This document shows, one piece after another, positions 1 through 10,658 of a DNA stretch of 64,000 nt. Source of the DNA: Parietaria judaica (Eukaryota > Streptophyta > Magnoliopsida > Rosales > Urticaceae); contig OX940871.1 in NCBI GenBank assembly GCA_954871525.1, positions 14,290,532 through 14,354,531 of the forward strand, written 5' to 3'. The translations under genes were made by a program, and so were the position numbers. Under the pieces are notes generated by a model. It was not told the DNA's origin. It worked only from the letters and a program-made list of their open reading frames with translations, and searched no databases. Position 1 is the first letter of the stretch; every line of letters starts with the position of its first letter.

Positions 1-166
1 CTTTCACAATGGCTTATTGAAACTAGATGATATTTCTTTGACATTTACCTATTAAAAGTTATTAGGGTGTCGAAATTTTAATTTTAGTAAAAAATATCTT
101 GTTGTTATGGTTCTTTACCCTAAAAAGGAAAAAGACTCAGCTTTTTTGTCGAGCACGTGTTAATCA
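1..166 (+). repeat. Partial, diverged monomer with internal deletion at left edge
   Basis: Only the 3' part of a monomer is in the window. At 51-60 the sequence goes from CCTATTAA straight to AAGTTATTAGGG, so about 29 bases (the usual ATATACGTAAAAGTGATACAAT stretch) are missing. The spacer reads AATTTTAGTAAAAAATATC, which is the form typical of the diverged right flank after 49 kb and not of the core HORs. Confidence 0.8.
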
Positions 167-2699
167 TTGCGACAAGATTTTAGGATTGATATCGTTCCTT
201 TTCAAGAAAAAACTACCGTTATTATTGTTAGTACGACACAAATGAAGGTCTCGACCTTAAATTTGGCATCAAGAACGCATCGTACTTTCGTTTATATGCA
301 CACTAAGTTTTTATTGTATTGGTTGTGTTTTTATCGCTTTCACAATGGCTTATTGACACTAGAAGATATTTCTTCGCCATTTACCAATTAATATACGTAA
401 AAGTGATACAATTAAACGTTATTAGGGTGTCAAAAGTGTAGTTTTTGTTAAAAAAATCTTTTTATTATTGTTCTTTACCCTATAAGAGAAAAAAAGACTC
501 ACTTTTTTTGTCGAGCACGTGTTAGTCGTTGCGACAAGATTTTAGGATCGATATTGTTCCTTTTCAAGAAAAAACTAATGTTATTTCAATTAGTACGACC
601 CAAATGAAGGTCTCGACATTAAATTTGGCATCAAGAACGCATCGTACCATCGCTCGTATGGAAACTATGTTTTTAACGTATCGGTTGTGTTTCTATCGTT
701 TTCACTATGGTTTATTGAAACTAGAAGATATTTCTTCGCCATTGATGTATTAAAATAAATAAAAGTGATACAATTAAACGTTATTAGGGCGTCGAAATTT
801 TAATTTTGGTTAAAAAAATCTTGTTATCACGGTTCTTTACCCTAAAAGAGGAAAAAGACTCAGTTTTTTTGTCGAGCACGTGTAAATGGTTGCGACAAGA
901 TTTTAGGATTGATATCGTACCTTTTCATGAAAAAACTACCGTTATTATAGTTAGTACGACACAAATGAAGGTCTCCACATTAAATTTGGCATCAAGAACG
1001 CATCGTACTTTTTCTCATATGCACACTAAGTTTTTATTGTATCGGTTGTGTTTTTATCGCTTTCACAATGGCTTATTGAAACTAGACAATATTTCTTCGC
1101 CATTTACCTATTAATATACGTAAAAGTGATACAATTAAACGTTATTAGGGTGTCAAAAGTTTAGTTTTTGTTAAAAAAAATCTTTTTATTATAGTTCTTT
1201 ACCCTATAAGAGAAAAAAAGACTCACTTTTTTTGTCGAGCACGTGTTAGTCGTTGCGACAAGATTTTAGGATCGATATTTTTCCTTTTCAAGAAAAAACT
1301 AACGTTATTTTAATTAGTACGACCCAAATGAAGGTCTCGACATTAAATTTGGCATCAAGAACGCATCGTACCATCGCTCGTAGGGAAACTATGTTTTTTA
1401 ACGTATCGGTTGTGTTTCTATCGCTTTCACTATGGCTTATTAAAACTAGAAGATATTTCTTCGCCATTGATGTATTAAAATAAATAAAAGTGATACAATT
1501 AAACGTTATTAGGGCGTCGAAATTTTAATTTTTGTTAAAAAAATCTTGTTATCACGGTTCTTTACACTAAAACAGGAAAAAGACTCAGTTTTTTCGTCGA
1601 GCACGTGTAAATGGTTGCGACAAGATTTTAGGATTGATATCGTACCTTTTCATGAAAAAACTACCGTTATTATTGTTAGTACGACACAAATGAAGGTCTC
1701 GACATTAAATTTGGCATCAAGAACGCATCGTACTTTCGCTCATATGCACACTAAGTTTTTATTGTATCGGTTGTGTTTTTATCGCTTTCACAATGGCTTA
1801 TTGAAACTACAAGATATTTCTTCGCCATTTACCTATTAATATACGTAAAAGTGATACAATTAAAAGTTATTAGGGTGTCGAAAGTTTAGTTTTTGTTAAA
1901 AAAAATCTTTTTATTATGGTTCTTTACCCTATAAGAGAAAAAAGACTCAGTTTTTTTGTCGAGCACGTGTTAGTCGTTGCGACAAGATTTTAGGATCGAT
2001 ATTGCTCCTTTTCAAGAAAAAACTAATGTTATTTTAATCAGTACGACCCAAATGAAGGTTTCGACATTAAATTTGGCATCAAGAACGCATCGTACCATCG
2101 CTCATATGGAAACTATGTTTTTAACGTATCGGTTGTGTTTCTATCGCTTTCATTATGGTTTATTGAAACTAGAAGATATTTCTTCGCCATTGATGTATTA
2201 AAATAAATAAAAGTGATACAATTAAACGTTATTAGGGCGTCGAAATTTTAATTTTTGTTAAAAAAATCTTGTTATCACGGTTCTTTACCCTAAATGAGGA
2301 AAAAGACTTAGTTTTTTCGTCGAGCACGTGTAAATGGTTGCGACAAGATTTTAGGATTGATATCGTACCTTTTCATGAAAAAACTACCGTTATTATTGTT
2401 AGTACGACACAAATGAAGGTCTCGACATTAAATTTGGCATCAAGAACGCATCGTACTTTCGCTCATATGCACACTAAGTTTTTATTGTATCGGTTGTGTT
2501 TTTATCGCTTTCACAATGGCTTATTGAAACTAGAAGATATTTCTTCGCCATTTACCTATTAATATACGTAAAAGTGATACAATTAAACGTTATTAGGGTG
2601 TCGAAAGTTTAGTTTTTGTTAAAAAAAATCTTTTTATTATGGTTCTTTACCCTATAAGAGAAAAAAGACTTAGTTTTTTTGTCGAGCACGTGTTAGACG
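167..2699 (+). repeat. Dimeric X/Y block, no clear higher-order unit
   Basis: Seven monomers start at 167 (X), 529 (Y), 891 (X), 1253 (Y), 1615 (X), 1977 (Y) and 2338 (X). The Y-to-Y spacing is 724 bases (529, 1253, 1977). The monomers differ from one another at scattered positions and no tetramer copy is repeated exactly. The first X (167) keeps CAAGAAAAAACTACC and GTTAATCATTGCG, features shared with the diverged flank. The Y at 1253 has an extra T near 1396 that shifts the long frame. Confidence 0.85.
2338..2699 (+). repeat. Reference class X monomer (362 bp)
   Basis: Chosen as a clean example of class X. Diagnostic bases relative to class Y are GATTGATATCGTACC near the start, CATGAAAAAACTACC, then ATTATTGTTAG, ACGACACAAATG, CGTACTTTCGCTCATATG, CACACTAAG, TTATTGTAT, CACAATGGC and, before the stop of the long frame, CCATTTACC. 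After the frame comes ATATACGTAAAAGTG and the GGGTGTCG type spacer, which leads into a Y monomer. Compared with the reference Y (4146-4370) the first 225 bases differ at 23 positions by hand count, with no indel. Confidence 0.95.
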
Positions 2700-4124
2700 T
2701 TGCGTAAAAAATTTAAGATCGATATTGTTCCTTTTCAAGAAAAAACTAACGTTATTTTAATTAGTACGACCCAAATTAAGGTCTCGACATTAAATTTGGT
2801 ATCAAGAACGCATCGTACCATCGCTCGTATGGAAACTATGTTTTTAACGTATCGGTTGTGTTTCTATTGCTTTCACTATGGCTTATTAAAACTATAAGAT
2901 ATTTCTTCGCCATTGATGTATTAAAATAAATAAAAGTGATACAATTAAACGTTATTAGGGCGTCGAAATTTTAATTTTTGTTAAAAAATTTTGTTATCAC
3001 GGTTCTTTACCCTAAAAGAGGAAAAAGACTCAGTTTTTTTGTCGAGCACGTGTTAATCGTTGCGACAAGATTTTAGGATTGATATAGTACCTTTTCATGA
3101 AAAATCTACCGTTATTATTGTTAGTACGACACAAATGAAGGTCTCGACATTAAATTTGGCATCAAGAACGCATCGTACTATCGCTCATATGGACACTAAG
3201 TTTTTATTGTATCGGTTGTGTTTTTATCGCTTTCACAATGGCTTATTGAAACTAGACAATATTTCTTCGCCATTTGCCTATTAATATACGTAAAAGTAAT
3301 ACAATTAAACGTTATTAGGGTGTCGAAAGTTTAGTTTTTGTTAAAAAAAATCTTTTTATTATGGTTCTTTACCCTATTAGAGAAAAAAAGACTCACTTTT
3401 TTTGTCGAGCACGTGTTAGTCGTTGCGACAAGATTTTAGGATCGATATTGTTCCTTTTCAAGAAAAAACTAACGTTATTTTAATTAGTACGACCCAAATT
3501 AAGGTCTCGACATTAAATTTGGTATCAAGAACGCATCGTACCATCGCTCGTATGGAAACTATGTTTTTAACGTATCGGTTGTGTTTCTATCGCTTTCACT
3601 ATGGCTTATTAAAACTATAAGATATTTCTTCGCCATTGATGTATTAAAATAAATAAAAGTGATACAATTAAACGTTATTAGGGCGTCGAAATTTTAATTT
3701 TTGTTAAAAAATTTTGTTATCACGGTTCTTTACCCTAAAAGAGGAAAAAGACTCAGTTTTTTTGTCGAGCACGTGTTAATCGTTGCGACAAGATTTTAGG
3801 ATTGATATAGTACCTTTTCATGAAAAATCTACCGTTATTATTGTTAGTACGACACAAATGAAGGTCTCGACATTAAATTTGGCATCAAGAACGCATCGTA
3901 CTATCGCTCATATGGACACTAAGTTTTTATTGTATCGGTTGTGTTTTTATCGCTTTCACAATGGCTTATTGAAACTAGACAATATTTCTTCGCCATTTGC
4001 CTATTAATATACGTAAAAGTAATACAATTAAACGTTATTAGGGTGTCGAAAGTTTAGTTTTTGTTAAAAAAAATCTTTTTATTATGATTCTTTACCCTAT
4101 TAGAGAAAAAAAGACTCACTTTTT

Positions 4125-4154
4125 TTGTCGAGCACGTGTTAGTCGTTGCGACAA
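4125..4154 (+). other. Conserved monomer-junction block: CACGTG inside an inverted repeat (example)
   Basis: Arms TTGTCG (4125-4130) and CGACAA (4149-4154) are exact reverse complements. The 18 bp between them starts with AGCACGTG, so the 6 bp palindrome CACGTG lies at 4133-4138. The CACGTG core is present at almost every monomer junction in the window; the exceptions I saw are point changes such as CATGTG at 17884, 20776 and 49690. The right arm is lost in the Y-A subfamily (TTGCGTAAAA) and the left arm is altered in the X-D subfamily (TCGTCG). CACGTG is the generic E-box/G-box core; protein binding here is not shown. Shown as one example of about 177. Confidence 0.6.
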
Positions 4155-4370
4155 GATTTTAGGATCGATATTGTTCCTTTTCAAGAAAAAACTAACGTTA
4201 TTTTAATTAGTACGACCCAAATGAAGGTCTCGACATTAAATTTGGCATCAAGAACGCATCGTACCATCGCTCGTATGGAAACTATGTTTTTAACGTATCG
4301 GTTGTGTTTCTATCGCTTTCACTATGGCTTATTAAAACTAGAAGATATTTCTTCGCCATTGATGTATTAA
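4146..4370 (+). other. Repeated 74-codon open frame of the monomer, probably non-coding (example)
   Basis: Almost every monomer has this frame open for 74 codons from TTG, or 65 codons where CTAGAAG has become CTATAAG. It stretches upstream to 93-105 codons in X monomers where the in-frame TAA before the TTG has become AAA (GTGTAAATGG). The first in-frame ATG is at 4221, leaving 49 codons. There is no signal peptide, recognisable domain or ribosome binding context, and I recognise no homologue. Between reference X and Y I count 7 synonymous and 16 amino-acid-changing differences, close to what no constraint predicts. Premature stops and frameshifts (for example at 15000 and 19829) have been amplified with the HORs. 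An expressed small peptide cannot be excluded but nothing supports it. Confidence 0.35.
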
Positions 4371-4507
4371 AATAAATAAAAGTGATACAATTAAACGTTA
4401 TTAGGGCGTCGAAATTTTAATTTTTGTTAAAAAAAATCTTGTTATCACGGTTCTTTACCCTAAAAGAGGAAAAAGACTCAGTTTTTTCGTCGAGCACGTG
4501 TAAATGG
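4146..4507 (+). repeat. Reference class Y monomer (362 bp)
   Basis: Chosen as a clean example of class Y. Diagnostic bases are GATCGATATTGTTCC, CAAGAAAAAACTAAC, ATTTTAATTAG, ACGACCCAAATG, CGTACCATCGCTCGTATG, GAAACTATG, TTAACGTAT, CACTATGGC and CCATTGATG. It is followed by AAAATAAATAAAAGTG and a GGGCGTCG type spacer that leads into an X monomer. It contains about 20 CpG dinucleotides against about 9.6 expected from its base composition (56 C, 62 G, 362 bases). Confidence 0.95.
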
Positions 4508-4870
4508 TTGCGACAAGATTTTAGGATTGATATCGTACCTTTTTATGAAAAAACTACCGTTATTATTGTTAGTACGACACAAATGAAGGTCTCGACATTA
4601 AATTTGGCATCAAGAACGCATCGTACTTTCGCTCATATGCACACTAAGTTTTTATTGTATCGGTTGTGTTTTTATCGCTTTCACAATGGCTTATTGAAAC
4701 TACAAGATATTTCTTCGCCATTTACCTATTAATATACGTAAAAGTGATACAATTAAACGTTATTAGGGTGTCGAAAGTTTAGTTTTTGTTAAAAAAAAAT
4801 CTTTTTATTATGGTTCTTTACCCTATAAGAGAAAAAAGACTTAGTTTTTTTGTCGAGCACGTGTTAGTCG

Positions 4871-6317
4871 TTGCGTAAAAATTTTAAGATCGATATTGTT
4901 CCTTTTCAAGAAAAAACTAACGTTATTTTAATTAGTACGACCCAAATTAAGGTCTCGACGTTAAATTTGGTATCAAGAACGCATCGTACCATCGCTCGTA
5001 TGGAAACTATGTTTTTAACGTATCGGTTGTGTTTCTATCGCTTTCACTATGGCTTATTAAAACTATAAGATATTTCTTCGCCATTGATGTATTAAAATAA
5101 ATAAAAGTGATACAATTAAACGTTATTAGGGCGTCGAAATTTTAATTTTTGTTAAAAAATTTTGTTATCACGGTTCTTTACCCTAAAAGAGGAAAAAGAC
5201 TCAGTTTTTTTGTCGAGCACGTGTTAATCGTTGCGACAAGATTTTAGGATTGATATAGTACCTTTTCATGAAAAATCTACCGTTATTATTGTTAGTACGA
5301 CACAAATGAAGGTCTCGACATTAAATTTGGCATCAAGAACGCATCGTACTATCGCTCATATGGACACTAAGTTTTTATTGTATCGGTTGTGTTTTTATCG
5401 CTTTCACAATGGCTTATTGAAACTAGACAATATTTCTTCGCCATTTGCCTATTAATATACGTAAAAGTAATACAATTAAACGTTATTAGGGTGTCGAAAG
5501 TTTAGTTTTTGTTAAAAAAAATATTTTTATTATGGTTCTTTACCCTATTAGCGAAAAAAAGACTCACTTTTTTTGTAGAGCACGTGTTAGTCGTTGCGAC
5601 AAGATTTTAGGATCGATATTGTTCCTTTTCAAGAAAAAACTAACGTTATTTTAATTAGTACGACCCAAATGAAGGTCTCGACATTAAATTTGGCATCAAG
5701 AACGCATCGTACCATCGCTCGTATGGAAACTATGTTTTTAACGTATCGGTTGTGTTTCTATCGCTTTCACTATGGCTTATTAAAACTAGAAGATATTTCT
5801 TCGCCATTGATGTATTAAAATAAATAAAAGTGATACAATTAAACGTTATTAGGGCGTCGAAATTTTAATTTTTGTTAAAAAAAATCTTGTTATCACGGTT
5901 CTTTACCCTAAAAGAGGAAAAAGACTCAGTTTTTTCGTCGAGCACGTGTAAATGGTTGCGACAAGATTTTAGGATTGATATCGTACCTTTTCATGAAAAA
6001 ACTACCGTTATTATTGTTAGTACGACACAAATGAAGGTCTCGACATTAAATTTGGTATCAAGAACGCATCGTACTTTCGCTCATATGCACACTAAGTTTT
6101 TATTGTATCGGTTGTGTTTTTATCGCTTTCACAATGGCTTATTTAAACTAGAAGATATTTCTTCGCCATTTACCTATTAATATACGTAAAAGTGATACAA
6201 TTAAACGTTATTAGGGTGTCGAAAGTTTAGTTTTTGTTAAAAAAAATCTTTTTATTATGGTTCTTTACCCTATAAGAGAAAAAAGACTTAGTTTTTTTGT
6301 CGAGCACGTGTTAGTCG
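4871..6317 (+). repeat. Tetramer HOR copy 1 (1447 bp)
   Basis: Order is A 4871 (360 bp), B 5231 (363), C 5594 (362), D 5956 (362). A is marked by TTGCGTAAAAATTTTAAG, CAAATTAAGG, GGTATC and the CTATAAG stop. B is marked by GATATAGTACC, GAAAAATCTACC, ATATGGACAC and CTAGACAAT. C is the standard Y. D has the open upstream frame (GTGTAAATGG) and CTTTCGCTCATATGCACAC. Private changes in this copy include TTGTAGAG at 5574 and GGTATC plus ATTTAAAC in D. Confidence 0.92.
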
Positions 6318-7764
6318 TTGCGTAAAAATTTTAAGATCGATATTGTTCCTTTTCAAGAAAAAACTAACGTTATTTTAATTAGTACGACCCAAATTAAGGT
6401 CTCGACGTTAAATTTGGTATCAAGAACGCATCGTACCATCGCTCGTATGGAAACTATGTTTTTAACGTATCGGTTGTGTTTCTATCGCTTTCACTATGGC
6501 TTATTAAAACTATAAGATATTTCTTCGCCATTGATGTATTAAAATAAATAAAAGTGATACAATTAAACGTTATTAGGGCGTCGAAATTTTAATTTTTGTT
6601 AAAAAATTTTGTTATCACGGTTCTTTACCCTAAAAGAGGAAAAAGACTCAGTTTTTTTGTCGAGCACGTGTTAATCGTTGCGACAAGATTTTAGGATTGA
6701 TATAGTACCTTTTCATGAAAAATCTACCGTTATTATTGTTAGTACGACACAAATGAAGGTCTCGACATTAAATTTGGCATCAAGAACGCATCGTACTATC
6801 GCTCATATGGACACTAAGTTTTTATTGTATCGGTTGTGTTTTTATCGCTTTCACAATGGCTTATTGAAACTAGACAATATTTCTTCGCCATTTGCCTATT
6901 AATATACGTAAAAGTAATACAATTAAACGTTATTAGGGTGTCGAAAGTTTAGTTTTTGTTAAAAAAAATCTTTTTATTATGGTTCTTTACCCTATTAGCG
7001 AAAAAAAGACTCACTTTTTTTGTCGAGCACGTGTTAGTCGTTGCGACAAGATTTTAGGATCGATATTGTTCCTTTTCAAGAAAAAACTAACGTTATTTTA
7101 ATTAGTACGACCCAAATGAAGGTCTCGACATTAAATTTGGCATCAAGAACGCATCGTACCATCGCTCGTATGGAAACTATGTTTTTAACGTATCGGTTGA
7201 GTTTCTATCGCTTTCACTATGGCTTATTAAAACTAGAAGATATTTCTTCGCCATTGATGTATTAAAATAAATAAAAGTGATACAATTAAACGTTATTAGG
7301 GCGTCAAAATTTTAATTTTTGTTAAAAAAAATCTTGTTATCACGGTTCTTTACCCTAAAAGCGGAAAAAGACTCAGTTTTTTCGTCGAGCACGTGTAAAT
7401 GGTTGCGACAAGATTTTAGGATTGATATCGTACCTTTTCATGAAAAAACTACCGTTATTATTGTTAGTACGACACAAATGAAGGTCTCGACATTAAATTT
7501 GGCATCAAGAACGCATCGTACTTTCGCTCATATGCACACTAAGTTTTTATTGTATCGGTTGTGTTTTTATCGGTTTTACAATGGCTTATTGAAACTAGAA
7601 GATATTTCTTCGCCAGTTACCTATTAATATACGTAAAAGTGATACAATTAAACGTTATTAGGGTGTCGAAAGTTTAGTTTTTGTTAAAAAAAATCTTTTT
7701 ATTATGGTTCTTTACCCTATAAGAGAAAAAAGACTTAGTTTTTTTGTCGAGCACGTGTTAGTCG
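6318..7764 (+). repeat. Tetramer HOR copy 2 (1447 bp)
   Basis: A 6318, B 6678, C 7041, D 7403. It introduces in D the changes AAAGCGG (about 7361, spacer), GGTTTTACAATGG (about 7571) and CCAGTTACC (about 7613). These recur in the next copies, so the copies spread by successive duplication of neighbours. C has a private TTGAGTTTC in place of TTGTGTTTC. Confidence 0.92.
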
Positions 7765-9211
7765 TTGCGTAAAAATTTTAAGATCGATATTGTTCCTTTT
7801 CAAGAAAAAACTAACGTTATTTTAATTAGTACGACCCAAATTAAGGTCTCGACATTAAATTTGGTATCAAGAACGCATCGTACCATCGCTCGTATGGAAA
7901 CTATGTTTTTAACGTATCGGTTGTGTTTCTATCGCTTTCACTATGGCTTATTAAAACTATAAGATATTTCTTCGCCATTGATGTATTAAAATAAATAAAA
8001 GTGATACAATTAAACGTTATTAGGGCGTCGAAATTTTAATTTTTGTTTAAAAATTTTGTTATCACGGTTCTTTACCCTAAAAGAGGAAAAAGACTCAGTT
8101 TTTTTGTCGAGCACGTGTTAATCGTTGCGACAAGATTTTAGGATTGATATAGTACCTTTTCATGAAAAATCTACCGTTATTATTGTTAGTACGACACAAA
8201 TGAAGGTCTCGACATTAAATTTGGCATCAAGAACGCATCGGACTATCGCTCATATGGACACTAAGTTTTTATTGTATCGGTTGTGTTTTTATCGCTTTCA
8301 CAATGGCTTATTGAAACTAGACAATATTTCTTCGCCATTTGCCTATTAATATACGTAAAAGTAATACAATTAAACGTTATTAGGGTGTCGAAAGTTTAGT
8401 TTTTGTTAAAAAAAATCTTTTTATTATGGTTCTTTACCCTATTAGCGAAAAAAAGACTCACTTTTTTTGTCGAGCACGTGTTAGTCGTTGCGACAAGATT
8501 TTAGGATCGATATTGTTCCTTTTCAAGAAAAAACTAACGTTATTTTAATTAGTACGACCCAAATGAAGGTCTCGACATTAAATTTGGCATCAAGAACGCA
8601 TCGTACCATCGCTCGTATGGAAACTATGTTTTTAACGTATCGGTTGTGTTTCTATCGCTTTCACTATGGCTTATTAAAACTAGAAGATATTTCTTCGCCA
8701 TTGATGTATTAAAATAAATAAAAGTGATACAATTAAACGTTATTAGGGCGTCAAAATTTTAATTTTTGTTAAAAAAAATCTTGTTATCACGGTTCTTTAC
8801 CCTAAAAGCGGAAAAAGACTCAGTTTTTTCGTCGAGCACGTGTAAATGGTTGCGACAAGATTTTAGGATTGATATCGTACCTTTTCATGAAAAAACTACC
8901 GTTATTATTGTTAGTACGACACAAATGAAGGTCTCGACATTAAATTTGGCATCAAGAACGCATCGTACTTTCGCTCATATGCACACTAAGTTTTTATTGT
9001 ATCGGTTGTGTTTTTATCGGTTTTACAATGGCTTATTGAAACTAGAAGATATTTCTTCGCCAGTTACCTATTAATATACGTAAAAGTGATACAATTAAAC
9101 GTTATTAGGGTGTCGAAAGTTTAGTTTTTGTTAAAAAAAATCTTTTTATTATGGTTCTTTACCCTATAAGAGAAAAAAGACTTAGTTTTTTTGTCGAGCA
9201 CGTGTTAGTCG
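7765..9211 (+). repeat. Tetramer HOR copy 3 (1447 bp)
   Basis: A 7765, B 8125, C 8488, D 8850. The A-B spacer now has GTTTAAAAAT (about 8045) and B has CATCGGAC (about 8241). Both recur in copies 4 and 5. D keeps AAAGCGG, GGTTTTACAATGG and CCAGTTACC from copy 2. By eye nearly identical to copy 4. Confidence 0.92.
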
Positions 9212-10658
9212 TTGCGTAAAAATTTTAAGATCGATATTGTTCCTTTTCAAGAAAAAACTAACGTTATTTTAATTAGTACGACCCAAATTAAGGTCTCGAC
9301 ATTAAATTTGGTATCAAGAACGCATCGTACCATCGCTCGTATGGAAACTATGTTTTTAACGTATCGGTTGTGTTTCTATCGCTTTCACTATGGCTTATTA
9401 AAACTATAAGATATTTCTTCGCCATTGATGTATTAAAATAAATAAAAGTGATACAATTAAACGTTATTAGGGCGTCGAAATTTTAATTTTTGTTTAAAAA
9501 TTTTGTTATCACGGTTCTTTACCCTAAAAGAGGAAAAAGACTCAGTTTTTTTGTCGAGCACGTGTTAATCGTTGCGACAAGATTTTAGGATTGATATAGT
9601 ACCTTTTCATGAAAAATCTACCGTTATTATTGTTAGTACGACACAAATGAAGGTCTCGACATTAAATTTGGCATCAAGAACGCATCGGACTATCGCTCAT
9701 ATGGACACTAAGTTTTTATTGTATCGGTTGTGTTTTTATCGCTTTCACAATGGCTTATTGAAACTAGACAATATTTCTTCGCCATTTGCCTATTAATATA
9801 CGTAAAAGTAATACAATTAAACGTTATTAGGGTGTCGAAAGTTTAGTTTTTGTTAAAAAAAATCTTTTTATTATGGTTCTTTACCCTATTAGCGAAAAAA
9901 AGACTCACTTTTTTTGTCGAGCACGTGTTAGTCGTTGCGACAAGATTTTAGGATCGATATTGTTCCTTTTCAAGAAAAAACTAACGTTATTTTAATTAGT
10001 ACGACCCAAATGAAGGTCTCGACATTAAATTTGGCATCAAGAACGCATCGTACCATCGCTCGTATGGAAACTATGTTTTTAACGTATCGGTTGTGTTTCT
10101 ATCGCTTTCACTATGGCTTATTAAAACTAGAAGATATTTCTTCGCCATTGATGTATTAAAATAAATAAAAGTGATACAATTAAACGTTATTAGGGCGTCA
10201 AAATTTTAATTTTTGTTAAAAAAAATCTTGTTATCACGGTTCTTTACCCTAAAAGCGGAAAAAGACTCAGTTTTTTCGTCGAGCACGTGTAAATGGTTGC
10301 GACAAGATTTTAGGATTGATATCGTACCTTTTCATGAAAAAACTACCGTTATTATTGTTAGTACGACACAAATGAAGGTCTCGACATTAAATTTGGCATC
10401 AAGAACGCATCGTACTTTCGCTCATATGCACACTAAGTTTTTATTGTATCGGTTGTGTTTTTATCGCTTTCACAATGGCTTATTGAAACTAGAAGATATT
10501 TCTTCGCCAGTTACCTATTAATATACGTAAAAGTGATACAATTAAACGTTATTAGGGTGTCGAAAGTTTAGTTTTTGTTAAAAAAAATCTTTTTATTATG
10601 GTTCTTTACCCTATAAGAGAAAAAAGACTTAGTTTTTTTGTCGAGCACGTGTTAGTCG
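9212..10658 (+). repeat. Tetramer HOR copy 4 (1447 bp)
   Basis: A 9212, B 9572, C 9935, D 10297. Nearly identical to copy 3; the clearest difference is in D, where the usual CGCTTTCACAATGG is present at about 10464 in place of CGGTTTTACAATGG. Confidence 0.92.

Larger units (their letters stand above)
2700..4870 (+). repeat. Expanded tetramer: A-B-hybrid-B-C-D (six monomers, 2171 bp)
   Basis: Monomers start at 2700 (Y-A), 3060 (X-B), 3423 (hybrid Y), 3783 (X-B), 4146 (Y-C) and 4508 (X-D). Compared with the regular A-B-C-D unit that follows, one extra dimer is present: 3060-3782 and 3783-4507 are close copies in their X halves. The monomer at 3423-3782 begins like C (GACAAGATTTTAGG) and ends like A (CAAATTAAGG, GGTATC, CTATAAG), so an exchange point lies between about 3445 and 3498. 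This looks like an unequal crossover product at the left edge of the tetramer array. Confidence 0.85.
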
